64,000 nt of DNA from Klebsiella oxytoca (GTDB taxonomy: Bacteria; Pseudomonadota; Gammaproteobacteria; Enterobacterales; Enterobacteriaceae). Positions 8,411 through 16,855 of this stretch are shown in pieces; positions within the stretch are counted from its first letter, which is position 1, and each line of letters begins with the position of its first letter. The notes beneath the pieces were generated by a model. The model saw only the letters and a list, made by a program, of their open reading frames with translations, ran no database searches and was not told the origin of the DNA. The stretch covers positions 3,100,001 to 3,164,000 of the forward strand of contig NZ_CP046115.1 in assembly GCF_009707385.1 (NCBI RefSeq), read 5' to 3'. Both the position numbers and the translations under genes were made by a program.

Positions 8411-9228
8411 AAAGCTTTCTCCTCGCGGGCGCGGAACGGCATAAAAAAGGGCTTGCCGGTCTGCGGGTTAAGCGACATCTGTACGTCCACGTCAAAGACG
8501 GTTTTAATCAACTCCGGGGTGCAAATTTGCTGTTCATTAATCACCCCGGCAATCCGTCCTTTTTTGAGAAACACCAGCAGGTCGGCATAGTTCACCGCGA
8601 AGTTCAGGTCATGCAGGACGGTCACCACGGTGCGGCCGTGATCGCGAGTCAGGGTTTGCAGCAGTTCAAGAATGTCGACCTGATAGCGCAGATCGAGCCA
8701 TGTAGTGGGTTCATCGAGCAGAATCGTCGCCGTTTGCTGAGCGAGGGCCATGGCGATCCAACAGCGCTGGCGCTGGCCGCCGGAGAGGCTATCCACCGGT
8801 AAATGGGCAAATTCGGCGGTACCGGTGAGTCGTAGCGCCTCTTCTACCGCCTGTTCATCGGCTTCGGACCATTGCCGCATCAGCCCCTGCCACGGGTAGC
8901 GCCCGCGTGAAACCAGTTCAAACACCGTCAGCCCTTCCGGCGTTAGCGGCGATTGCGGCAGAATGCCCAGCCGCCGGGAAACCTCCCGGGTCGGCATCTG
9001 ATGTATCACTTCACCGTCCAGGCGTACGCAGCCGCCCAGCGGCTTGAGCATCCGGGCGATGGTCGACAGCAGCGTCGATTTACCCGAACCGTTGGCACCG
9101 GCCAGCACCGTCATTTTCCCGTGGGGGATAGTCAGATGAATATTGTCGACAATTAGCGTCTGGCCATATCCGGCCGACAGGGAATCAAGGACGATCCCCT
9201 GCTCTGCAGGCAACACCCGCTGTGGCAT
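8407..9228 (-). CDS. Iron-siderophore ABC transporter ATP-binding protein
   Basis: A FecE/FhuC-type ATPase of 273 residues, first gene of the siderophore operon. Motifs are Walker A GANGSGKSTLL (about 43-53), signature SLSGGQRQRCW (about 147-157) and Walker B ILLDEPTTWLD (about 168-178). I chose the ATG at 9228 because a GGGAG ribosome site lies six bases upstream; a GTG at 9279 would add 17 residues without a clear site. A Fur-box-like sequence lies about 60-75 bases upstream, so iron repression is expected. Confidence 0.9.
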   Translation of the reverse strand: MPQRVLPAEQGIVLDSLSAGYGQTLIVDNIHLTIPHGKMTVLAGANGSGKSTLLSTIARMLKPLGGCVRLDGEVIHQMPTREVSRRLGILPQSPLTPEGLTVFELVSRGRYPWQGLMRQWSEADEQAVEEALRLTGTAEFAHLPVDSLSGGQRQRCWIAMALAQQTATILLDEPTTWLDLRYQVDILELLQTLTRDHGRTVVTVLHDLNFAVNYADLLVFLKKGRIAGVINEQQICTPELIKTVFDVDVQMSLNPQTGKPFFMPFRAREEKAL

Positions 9229-9286
9229 AACTCGCTCCCGCGCCGCAACGGCGTGGCTGCATGCCCGCGCGTTCCGCACTCAAACA

Positions 9287-9305
9287 AAAATAAATCTCAT
9301 TCTCT
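9287..9305 (-). promoter_or_regulatory. Fur-box-like site for the siderophore ABC operon
   Basis: Read on the minus strand it contains GAGAATGAGATTTATT, which matches most positions of the Fur consensus GATAATGATAATCATTATC. Its position just upstream of the ATPase gene supports iron repression. Judged by eye only. Confidence 0.5.
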
Positions 9306-9523
9306 TTTGATCATGCGGTGGATGAATGTAGTAGTCAATACCCCGCCACTGCGTAAGTTTTAGCGGTCTGCCACTAAAGACCGGATAATTTGAAATAGAT
9401 TTAATCATTAATAAAAACAATTAAATAGATACTTAATCCGCTGCCTGTTCCGCGCTAATTATTTGATTATTTATCTCGCCGATTTTTTAGCTTACATAAC
9501 GTTTACTACTACATTTCTTCGTG

Positions 9524-9542
9524 ATTGAATGATTCTCAATTA
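9524..9542 (+). promoter_or_regulatory. Fur-box-like site for the TonB-dependent receptor
   Basis: The sequence ATTGAATGATTCTCAATTA is close to the Fur consensus (GATAATGATAATCATTATC) and lies about 110 bases upstream of the receptor start. Confidence 0.55.
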
Positions 9543-9651
9543 CATATCTGCGCGCCTTCTGGCGTAAAAAACAGATAGATTTATTTTTCAGGGCAATGAT
9601 TTTATTGGCTTTACCTCCCGCAAAGGCGAGGTTCGTTCACGAGAAACAAAA

Positions 9652-11805
9652 ATGATTCCATTAAATGTCCCTTTTTCGGCATTAAAAGGGCGTGCGCTTT
9701 TTTCACTGATTTTTTTCACCTCACCGGGATTGCTGGCTGCGGAAAATAGCGCCGATAGCGCAAAGAAAAGCGCAGATGAAACCATGACGGTGGTGGCCGA
9801 CGGCAGTCAGCAAAACGCCACCAACGGCTATCAGCCGCTCAATTCTTCGACCGCCACGTTGACCTCCATGCCGCTGCTGGATATTCCGCAGGTGGTCAAT
9901 ACCGTCAGCGAGCAGGTGCTCGAGGATCAGCACGCGACGAACCTCGATGAAGCGTTGTATAACGTCGCCAACGTGGTGCAAACCAATACCCTCGGCGGAA
10001 CCCAGGACGCCTTCACCCGCCGCGGCTTTGGCGCTAACCGCGACGGCTCAATCATGACCAACGGCCTGCGTACCGTACTGCCGCGCAGCTTTACCGCCGC
10101 CGCCGAACGCGTCGAAGTGCTTAAAGGTCCGGCCTCAACGCTGTACGGTATTCTCGACCCCGGCGGATTAATCAACGTGGTGACCAAACGCCCGGAGCGC
10201 AGCTTCGGCGGCTCCGTCTCCGCCACCTCCACCAGCTTTGGCGGCGGCAGCGGCCGGTTTGACGTTATCGGCCCAGTCGAAGGAACACATCTGGCGTACC
10301 GGGTGATTGGCGAATATCAGCATGAAGACTACTGGCGTAATTTCGGCAAAGAGAAGAGCAGCTTTATTAACCCCTCCCTGAGCTGGTTCGGCGAGCGGGC
10401 GACGGTAAACGTTTCGTATTCACACCGTAACTACAGCACCCCGTTCGATCGCGGCACCATCTTCGATCTGCATACCGGTCATGCGGTGAACGTCGATCGT
10501 AAAACCCGTTTTGATGAACCGTTCAACATTACCGACGGTTATTCCGATCTCGCGCAGCTGAATGCCGAATACCGCCTCAATGACGCGTGGACCGCCCGCT
10601 TTGATTACAGCTACAGCCAGGATCACTACAATGATAATCAGGCTCGCGTGATGGCTTATGATTCGGCGACTGGAGGCCTGACCCGCCGCGTCGACGCCAC
10701 CCACGGTTCAACCCAGAAAATGCACTCTTCGCGAGCGGATTTACAGGGTAACGTGGTTATTGGCGGCTTCTACAACGAGATCCTCACCGGTCTGGCCTAT
10801 GAGAATTACGATCTGCTGCGTACCGATATGATCCGCTGTAAAAACGTGAAGGGATTCAATATCTATAATCCGGTCTACGGCACGGTTGGCAAATGTTCCA
10901 GCGTTTCGGCATCCGACAGCGATCAGCGTATTGAACAGGAGAGCTACGCGGGCTACGTGCAGGACGCGCTCTATCTTACCGATAACTGGATTGCCGTTGC
11001 CGGGGTACGCTACCAGTATTACACCCAGTACGCGGGTAAAGGCCGCCCGTTTAACGTCAATACCGACAGCAGCGACCGGAAATGGACGCCAAAAGTGGGC
11101 CTGGTGTATAAGCTGACGCCGTCCGTTTCGCTGTTCGGTAACGTGGCGCGGTCGTTTATGCCGCAGTCCTCGATCGCCAGTTATATCGGCAACCTACCGC
11201 CGGAAGAGTCCACGGCGTACGAGCTGGGCGCAAAGTTTGAGCTGTTCAACGGCGTCACCGCCAATATTGCGCTGTTTGATATTGATAAGCGCAACGTTCT
11301 CTACACGGAATCCGTGGGTGATGAAACCGTGGCGAAAACCGCCGGTAAGGTGCGCTCTCGCGGCGTCGAAGTCGACTTGGCCGGATCCTTGACCGATAAC
11401 CTGAGCGTCATCGCCAGCTACGGCTATACCGATGCGAAGGTCACCGACGATCCGGATTACAAAGGCAAACCGCTGCCGAACGTGCCGAAACACACCGGTT
11501 CGCTGTTCCTGAGCTATGACATTCATAACGTCTACGACAGCAATACGCTGACGGTGGGCGGCGGCGGTCGCGCGGTGAGCAAACGTTCCGGGACCAACGG
11601 CGCGGACTATTATCTGCAGGGCTATGCGGTGGCGGATATATTTGCGGCCTATAAAATGAAGCTGCAATATCCGGTCACGCTACAAGTCAACGTGAAGAAC
11701 CTGTTCGATAAGACGTATTACACATCATCTATCGGCACCAATAATCTCGGTAACCAGATCGGCGACCCGCGTGAAGTGCAGTTTACGCTGAAGATGGATT
11801 TTTAA
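9652..11805 (+). CDS. TonB-dependent siderophore receptor
   Basis: A 717-residue outer-membrane receptor of the FhuA/FoxA class that would import a ferric siderophore with TonB energy. A signal peptide ends near residue 30 (GLLAA|EN). A TonB box is visible as ETMTVVADG (about 43-51). The plug domain follows (residues about 60-170: LDIPQVVNTVSEQVLED, RGFGANRDGSIMTNGLR, RVEVLKGPASTLYG, GGLINVVTKRP). The rest is the 22-strand barrel, ending in the aromatic terminal strand VQFTLKMDF. It is divergent from the siderophore ABC operon, which would complete the route into the cytosol. The exact siderophore is unknown; hydroxamate types are the commonest for this subfamily. Confidence 0.93.
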   Translation: MIPLNVPFSALKGRALFSLIFFTSPGLLAAENSADSAKKSADETMTVVADGSQQNATNGYQPLNSSTATLTSMPLLDIPQVVNTVSEQVLEDQHATNLDEALYNVANVVQTNTLGGTQDAFTRRGFGANRDGSIMTNGLRTVLPRSFTAAAERVEVLKGPASTLYGILDPGGLINVVTKRPERSFGGSVSATSTSFGGGSGRFDVIGPVEGTHLAYRVIGEYQHEDYWRNFGKEKSSFINPSLSWFGERATVNVSYSHRNYSTPFDRGTIFDLHTGHAVNVDRKTRFDEPFNITDGYSDLAQLNAEYRLNDAWTARFDYSYSQDHYNDNQARVMAYDSATGGLTRRVDATHGSTQKMHSSRADLQGNVVIGGFYNEILTGLAYENYDLLRTDMIRCKNVKGFNIYNPVYGTVGKCSSVSASDSDQRIEQESYAGYVQDALYLTDNWIAVAGVRYQYYTQYAGKGRPFNVNTDSSDRKWTPKVGLVYKLTPSVSLFGNVARSFMPQSSIASYIGNLPPEESTAYELGAKFELFNGVTANIALFDIDKRNVLYTESVGDETVAKTAGKVRSRGVEVDLAGSLTDNLSVIASYGYTDAKVTDDPDYKGKPLPNVPKHTGSLFLSYDIHNVYDSNTLTVGGGGRAVSKRSGTNGADYYLQGYAVADIFAAYKMKLQYPVTLQVNVKNLFDKTYYTSSIGTNNLGNQIGDPREVQFTLKMDF

Positions 11806-11814
11806 ACCCCACCC

Positions 11815-11912
11815 CAACCCGGATCGCGGCGCGCCGCGCCTTATCCGGGCTACAGCACGTCGGACTACTCTGCTCCGGTAGCCCCGCGAAGCGCAGCGCG
11901 AGCGGGGGAATG
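11815..11912. repeat. REP-like palindromic elements
   Basis: Two GC-rich hairpins lie back to back between converging genes. One is bounded by CCCGGAT…TTATCCGGG around a GCGGCGCGCCGCG core. The other, GTAGCCCCGC…GAGCGGGG, is of the same family as the repeats at 21268-21528 and 23829-23932. They may also terminate transcription of the receptor gene. Confidence 0.65.
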
Positions 11913-11931
11913 TCTGGATAACGCGCTTTGC

Positions 11932-12720
11932 TTACCAATCCTCTTCCTGGCCAAGAATACGCAGAATATCCTGACGATGCTGCAGCAGCAGCGGGTTATC
12001 CCGATGGCGAGGAAACGCCAGCGGCAGCGCAAACTCGACGATAATCCGCCCCGGACGCGGCGACATCACCAGTACCTTCTCGCACAGCAGCAGCGCTTCT
12101 TCAATATCGTGGGTGACCAGCAGGCTGGTATAGCCCTGCTGCTGCCACAGGGCGATCAGCTCCCGCTGCATGCTGATGCGGGTAAGCGAATCCAGCTTAC
12201 CCAGCGGCTCGTCAAGCAGCAGCAGACGCGGCTCGTTCAGCAGCGCCCGCGCCAGCGCCGCACGCTGCGCCATGCCGCCGGAAAGCTGGCGCGGCCACGC
12301 CTCGCTAAACGCCTGTAGCCCAATGCGCGAAATCAACGCATCGGCCTTTGGCTCAAGCCCCTTTTTCCCCTGCGCCTGCGGCCCCAGCAGCACGTTTTGC
12401 CGTACCGTCAGCCACGGATAAAGCGTTGGATCCTGAAACACCAGAATCCGTTTGGGCCCCGGCCCACCCATTGCCGCCCCATCAATCTGAATTTGCCCGG
12501 CCTGCTGCGGCTCCAGCCCCGCCAGCAGCCGCAGCAGAGTGGATTTACCGCATCCCGAGGGGCCGAGCAGCGCGACGCTTTCTCCGGGCCGCAGCTGCAG
12601 GCTGATATTCTCCAGCACCGGTACCGCCTGTTTACCAAGAGCAAAAGCATGATGCAGATGGCTTATCGACACCGCTGCGCCGGTCGATGCCGCCTGAGAA
12701 GTGGCGTTCGCGGTTACCAT
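11932..12720 (-). CDS. Sulfonate/nitrate-type ABC transporter ATP-binding protein
   Basis: A 262-residue SsuB/TauB/NrtD-like ATPase, last gene of the organosulfur operon. Motifs are Walker A GPSGCGKSTLLRLLAG (about 55-70), signature QLSGGMAQR (about 144-152) and Walker B LLLLDEPLGKLD (about 168-179). It overlaps the permease gene by 7 bases. The family imports alkanesulfonates, taurine, nitrate or thiamine precursors. The oxygenases in the same cluster make an organosulfur substrate most likely (inference). Confidence 0.9.
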   Translation of the reverse strand: MVTANATSQAASTGAAVSISHLHHAFALGKQAVPVLENISLQLRPGESVALLGPSGCGKSTLLRLLAGLEPQQAGQIQIDGAAMGGPGPKRILVFQDPTLYPWLTVRQNVLLGPQAQGKKGLEPKADALISRIGLQAFSEAWPRQLSGGMAQRAALARALLNEPRLLLLDEPLGKLDSLTRISMQRELIALWQQQGYTSLLVTHDIEEALLLCEKVLVMSPRPGRIIVEFALPLAFPRHRDNPLLLQHRQDILRILGQEEDW

Positions 12721-13709
12721 TGCATCCCTCCCCGCTGCCAGCTCAGCAGCCGGTCGCGGACCATAAACAGCCCGCTAATCAGGCCGGAGCAGAGCAGCGC
12801 CATCACCAGCAGCGCCGCGTACATATTGGGATAGGCCGCCCATCCCTGCGCCCACTGCAGATAAAAACCAATACCGGATTTTACGCCGACCATTTCGGCG
12901 ACGATCAGCACCGAAAAAGACGCCCCCAGCCCCATAAACAGGCCGACAAAGACGTTCGGCAGCGCGGCGGGGATCGCCACGCGCAGGATCAGGAAACGCT
13001 GGCTGGCTCCCAGGGTGCGCGCCACGTCATACCACGCTTTATCGATGCCGATAACCCCGGACCAGGTCAGTACCGTGACCGGGAACCAGGTGCTGAGTGC
13101 AATCAAAAAGACGCTGGCGCCGAAGCTTGACGGGAAGATAAACAGGCACAGCGGCAGCAGTGCGGTGGACGGCACCGGCCCCAGCAGACGCAACACCGGA
13201 TGCACCCAGTAGCCGATGCGCTGGGACCAGCCGATCGCCAGCCCGCTGATAAAACCACAGCTGGTGCCCAGCAGCACCCCGAGCCCGAGCAGCCCCAGCG
13301 AATGCAGAAGACTATCGAGCAGGCGCGGCCAGTCATCGTGCAGCACTTCAATCAGTGCCTGCGGCGGCGCGAAAAACGGCACCGGCAGAAACGCCGTCTT
13401 TGCCGTCAGCCCTTCCCATATAGCAAACAGCACCGGCAGCAGCGCCAGCCATTTCCCGGCATGTTGCAACCGCGCGCCCCGCTGCCGCCAGTAGCGGTAG
13501 CTCAGCGCCAGCAGCAATAGTCCGCCGCCGATAGTCAACTGCGCCAGCGCCCAGCCTTCGCTAAACGGCCAGCGCCGCCCGGCATCGGGCCAGGCCAGCG
13601 TATACAGGCCACTCAGCAGCCACAGCGCGGCGGCCAGCCAGCCTTCCATCCATCGAGGTTTGCCGCTTGTCGGGCGCGTCAGCACCCGGTCAGGCGAATA
13701 CGTTGACAT
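12714..13709 (-). CDS. Sulfonate-type ABC transporter permease
   Basis: A 331-residue SsuC-family inner-membrane permease. The family region ARTLGASQRFLILRVAIPAA (about residues 219-238) is the EAA loop, followed by GASFSVLIVAEMVG. The N-terminal third has two extra hydrophobic segments compared with SsuC (263 residues in E. coli), so this is a longer variant. The ATG at 13709 has a GGAG site 7 bases upstream; the longer frame starts with TTG. It overlaps the end of the upstream binding-protein gene by 20 bases. Confidence 0.88.
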   Translation of the reverse strand: MSTYSPDRVLTRPTSGKPRWMEGWLAAALWLLSGLYTLAWPDAGRRWPFSEGWALAQLTIGGGLLLLALSYRYWRQRGARLQHAGKWLALLPVLFAIWEGLTAKTAFLPVPFFAPPQALIEVLHDDWPRLLDSLLHSLGLLGLGVLLGTSCGFISGLAIGWSQRIGYWVHPVLRLLGPVPSTALLPLCLFIFPSSFGASVFLIALSTWFPVTVLTWSGVIGIDKAWYDVARTLGASQRFLILRVAIPAALPNVFVGLFMGLGASFSVLIVAEMVGVKSGIGFYLQWAQGWAAYPNMYAALLVMALLCSGLISGLFMVRDRLLSWQRGGMQW

Positions 13710-14727
13710 AAATGCTCTCCGCAAACTGATGGGGATCGGTTCCCGGTTTAATGACCTGCACCCGCTGAAGATCCACCGCGTACTGGGTCAGTTCTTTTAC
13801 GAACGCCTCGCCCACCGCGTGATGGCCGTGCCCCTGGCCGTGGAGAATGCCGCTCACTTCAGCCTCATTGGTATTCAGCGCATGGGCGAGGAAAGATTGC
13901 GCCACGCTTTCCGGATGCGCGGCGGCATAGCTGTGCGCCTCCAGAATCGCCTGAGTGAGCGCGGCGGCGGCCGGTTTATGATCGCGAGCCAGGCTACCGC
14001 TGACCCCCAGCACGCAGCAGCTCAGGTTAGCGTAATCGCCGGTCATATTGCTGGCGATAAGCTGGTACTTACCGGTTTCCAGCAGGCGATAGCTAAAGGG
14101 TTCGCTGCCGCTAATAGCGGCAATTTCGCCTTTATCCAGCGCCACGCTGAGCAGATCCGCCGGATAGACTTTCCACTGCACATCGCTGATGGGATCGATG
14201 CCGTGGCGCTTAAGCAGGATGGCAAAAAAGTTTTTATCCGGACCGGCCATGTCGGTAACACCGATGGTTTGCCCTTTCAGGCTCTCCAGGCCGCCGAACG
14301 GCGAATTTTTCGCCGTCAGCAGGTTCAGACAGCCGCCGTGGGTACCGGCGGTCAGCTTGACGTCAAAGCCCTGCTCCAGCGCCTTCAGCCAGCGCAGCGC
14401 CATTCCCACCCCGGCGCCGGCCTTGCCGGTGGCAATCGCCTCCAGCAGCACGTCCGTCGAGTTGCCGAAATTAACGAACTCGACGTCGAGATTGTATTTA
14501 CTGAAGATCTTCTGCTGCTCGGCGACGGCGACCGGCGCGAGGCACACCGCGCTTTTATTGATCGCCAGCTTGATTTTGTACGGCTGCGCCAGGCGCAGGG
14601 CCGGATGTTCCTCCCCGCTCGTCATGGCCGCCATATCGTGAGCCCAAAGCGGCAGGGATGCGCTGGCCAGCGCAAGGCTGCCGGTTAAGCGTAAGAAACG
14701 ACGACGGGAAAAAGCGGAGGTTATCAT
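13690..14727 (-). CDS. ABC transporter substrate-binding protein with Tat signal (SsuA/NrtA-like)
   Basis: A 345-residue periplasmic binding protein. The N-terminus SRRRFLRLTGSLALASASLPLWAHD fits a twin-arginine signal (S-R-R-x-F-L), so export in folded form, perhaps with a cofactor or ligand, is likely; the cleavage would be after about residue 29. The mature part has family segments such as FVNFGNSTDVLLEAIATGKAG (about 80-100, quoted in part) and LKGQTIGVTDMAGP (about 149-162). A His-rich stretch HGQGHGHHAVGE lies near residue 300, which is unusual. It is the second binding protein of the cluster and overlaps both neighbours. Confidence 0.85.
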   Translation of the reverse strand: MITSAFSRRRFLRLTGSLALASASLPLWAHDMAAMTSGEEHPALRLAQPYKIKLAINKSAVCLAPVAVAEQQKIFSKYNLDVEFVNFGNSTDVLLEAIATGKAGAGVGMALRWLKALEQGFDVKLTAGTHGGCLNLLTAKNSPFGGLESLKGQTIGVTDMAGPDKNFFAILLKRHGIDPISDVQWKVYPADLLSVALDKGEIAAISGSEPFSYRLLETGKYQLIASNMTGDYANLSCCVLGVSGSLARDHKPAAAALTQAILEAHSYAAAHPESVAQSFLAHALNTNEAEVSGILHGQGHGHHAVGEAFVKELTQYAVDLQRVQVIKPGTDPHQFAESIYVNVFA

Positions 14728-15698
14728 GGCGTCGCCTCCGTATGGGCCTGCGCGGCAGGCACGCTAAAGCCGTTATCAAAGGTCGGCGTCACGTCCAGCT
14801 TCGCGCGGATAAGCCCGTTGGCGAGATAAAAATCCGCCGTCGACTGCTGCTGGACGACCGTCTTCGCGTTCAAAGGCTGCCACTGCGACTGGCGATTGGC
14901 AAACTGCGCGCGGGCGATATCCGCCGGAAAGCGAATAATCTCCCCCAGGGTTTTACCGTAGCTATCGAGATTGGCATACGCCCAGCGCTCGGCGCCGGCC
15001 AGCCGATTGAGGTAATCCTGCAGCGCCGCGCGCTTCTGCGGGTCTTTCAGGGCATCATCGGTTGCCGCCAGGAAGGTGTTGCCCGGCAGCAACCCTTTGC
15101 CGCTGACCAGGATCTGCCCCTCGGCGGTCTTCACCAGCTGCGTGGTGTACGGCTCCCAGGTCGCCCAGGCATCAACCGAACCGTTGAGCAGCGCCACTTT
15201 GGCGTCCACCGGACCGAGAAACACCCACTGCACATCCTTTGGCGAAATGCCCGCCTGCTCCAGCGCTTTCAGCGCCACAAAGTGGCCAATCGATCCTTTA
15301 CCGGTAGCGATGCGTTTGCCTTTTAAATCCGCCGCGCTTTTTAACGCGCTGCCGGGCGAGACCAGCACTGCGGTACCGGCCGGATTGCTTTTATCAACGG
15401 CGATGGCTTTGACCGGCGCGCCGTTAGCCAGCGCGAACAGCAGCGGCGCATCGCCGATGATCCCCGCATCCACCGCCCCGGCGTTGAGCGCTTCCGCCAG
15501 CGGCGCGGCGGCCGGAAACTCGGCCCATTTAATCTCGTAAGGGAGATCCTGCAGGGCATTAGCGGCCTCCAGCTGCGAACGCATACCGCCTTTTTGATCG
15601 GCGATTCGCAGGGTGATTCGCTCCTGAGCCGCCGCATAGCCGCTGAGGGCCAGCAGCAAAACTGTCCCGGCTAAAGCGGAAATATGAAGTCTGCGCAT
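14724..15698 (-). CDS. Aliphatic sulfonate-type ABC substrate-binding protein
   Basis: A 324-residue SsuA-like periplasmic protein. The ATG at 15698 has an AAGGA site and gives a clean Sec signal (MRRLHISALAGTVLLLALSG…AQA-like end near residue 23). The family pattern LRIADQKGG, ALNAGAVDAGIIGDAP, LKGKRIATGKGSIGH, SVDAWATWEPYT is characteristic of sulfonate binding proteins. It is followed by the second, Tat-type binding protein with a 4-base overlap, so one permease/ATPase pair seems to be served by two binding proteins of different specificity. Confidence 0.9.
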   Translation of the reverse strand: MRRLHISALAGTVLLLALSGYAAAQERITLRIADQKGGMRSQLEAANALQDLPYEIKWAEFPAAAPLAEALNAGAVDAGIIGDAPLLFALANGAPVKAIAVDKSNPAGTAVLVSPGSALKSAADLKGKRIATGKGSIGHFVALKALEQAGISPKDVQWVFLGPVDAKVALLNGSVDAWATWEPYTTQLVKTAEGQILVSGKGLLPGNTFLAATDDALKDPQKRAALQDYLNRLAGAERWAYANLDSYGKTLGEIIRFPADIARAQFANRQSQWQPLNAKTVVQQQSTADFYLANGLIRAKLDVTPTFDNGFSVPAAQAHTEATP

Positions 15699-15709
15699 AT
15701 GAATTATCC

Positions 15710-16855
15710 TTATTTTTGAAAAGCGTGTTTGCCGGCCGCCAGCCACGCGCTGTCGTTCTGCGGGGTGTGTACCCTTCCGCACAGCACGTTTCGATAGTGG
15801 CGCTCCAGAGGATTTTGTCGACTCAGGCCATGGTTGCCGGTCAGCTCCAGCGCCTGGTTTACCGCCTGAATGGCGTTGTCGGTAATCGTGACTTTCGCGA
15901 GATTCGCCTCATTGGTGGAAAAGCCCAGAGCCGCGGCGTTTTCCAGCAGACTGCGGTTGACCAGTAGCCATCCGTCAATCTGACCGACTTTTTCCTGCAC
16001 CCGCGGCAGGCTGGAAAGCGGTTGTCCAAGGTTTCCCGGAATACGCGTAGCCAGCCACGACACCAGCCAGTCGCGGGCCGCGCGCGCGATGCTGTCGTAA
16101 ATTGTCGCCAGCAGCGCCGTGTGGCGGTTAGCAAACAGGCGAAACTGTTCGGCATCCGGCGCGGGCGGCGCATCAGCGGGCCATACGTCCACCGCGTGAT
16201 CAGCGGCCACCTGCACGTTGTTGAGCACCACTTCATGGCTGCCGGTTGCCCGCATCCCCAGGTGCTCCCAGCTTTTCACCACGCTGACGCCATCGCTGTC
16301 GGCAGGAACCAGCCAGGTACCGACCAGCGGCGGGCTATCGTCGCTACGGCCCCAGATGGCCAGCCAGCTCAGCCCCTCAATACCGGTGGTATAAATTTTA
16401 TGGCCGTTAATCTGCCACCCTTCCGCGCCGCGGGTCGCCACCGTTTGCGGCAGACCGCCGCGCGCCGGGGAGCCCAGTTCCGGCTCCACGCGCAGGCTGT
16501 TGATCAAGCCTCCCCTGTCCACCGCATCCTGAAAAACCCGCTGGCGCAGCGGCTCGGCCCAGCGCTCGTTTTCCGCCAGCCGCAGGTGGTGGAGATACTG
16601 CATGCAGACAATCAGCGCCGTCGCCGGTTCGCCCCAGGCAATAGCGGCAATCGCCTGCTGGAGCCTGGGAAGATCGGCCCCCGCCCCGCCGTACTGCTGC
16701 GGCACGGCGAGGCTTAAAAAGCCGCGCTGGCGCAGACGGTCGATATTGTCGCGGGGAAAGTCGCCGCTGGCGTCGAGACCGGCCGCCTGCTCCGCCATCA
16801 GCTGGCGAATATCCGCGAGACGACGCGCCCAATCATCGGTAGCTGGCTCGGTCAC
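15710..16855 (-). CDS. Acyl-CoA-dehydrogenase-type flavoprotein (SfnC/DszC-like)
   Basis: A 381-residue protein of the acyl-CoA dehydrogenase fold, in which a branch acts as FMNH2-dependent oxygenases on sulfur compounds (DszC, SfnC families). Visible family regions are QQYGGAGADLPRLQQAIAAIA (about 58-78, partly quoted), NGHKIYTTGIEGLSWLAIWG (about 150-169), and WEHLGMRATGSHEVVLNNV (about 195-213), the last contacting flavin and substrate. The start is GTG, overlapping the TGA of the LLM monooxygenase gene (GTGA). Membership in an organosulfur operon favours a monooxygenase or desulfurising role over fatty-acid oxidation; that is inference. Confidence 0.85.
   Translation of the reverse strand: MTEPATDDWARRLADIRQLMAEQAAGLDASGDFPRDNIDRLRQRGFLSLAVPQQYGGAGADLPRLQQAIAAIAWGEPATALIVCMQYLHHLRLAENERWAEPLRQRVFQDAVDRGGLINSLRVEPELGSPARGGLPQTVATRGAEGWQINGHKIYTTGIEGLSWLAIWGRSDDSPPLVGTWLVPADSDGVSVVKSWEHLGMRATGSHEVVLNNVQVAADHAVDVWPADAPPAPDAEQFRLFANRHTALLATIYDSIARAARDWLVSWLATRIPGNLGQPLSSLPRVQEKVGQIDGWLLVNRSLLENAAALGFSTNEANLAKVTITDNAIQAVNQALELTGNHGLSRQNPLERHYRNVLCGRVHTPQNDSAWLAAGKHAFQK

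Larger units (their letters stand above)
9280..9651. promoter_or_regulatory. Divergent promoter region between siderophore ABC operon and receptor
   Basis: This 372-base AT-rich stretch holds no gene that I can support. It must carry the promoters of the leftward ABC operon and the rightward TonB-dependent receptor. Two sequences resembling Fur boxes lie at its two ends (listed separately). Confidence 0.7.
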
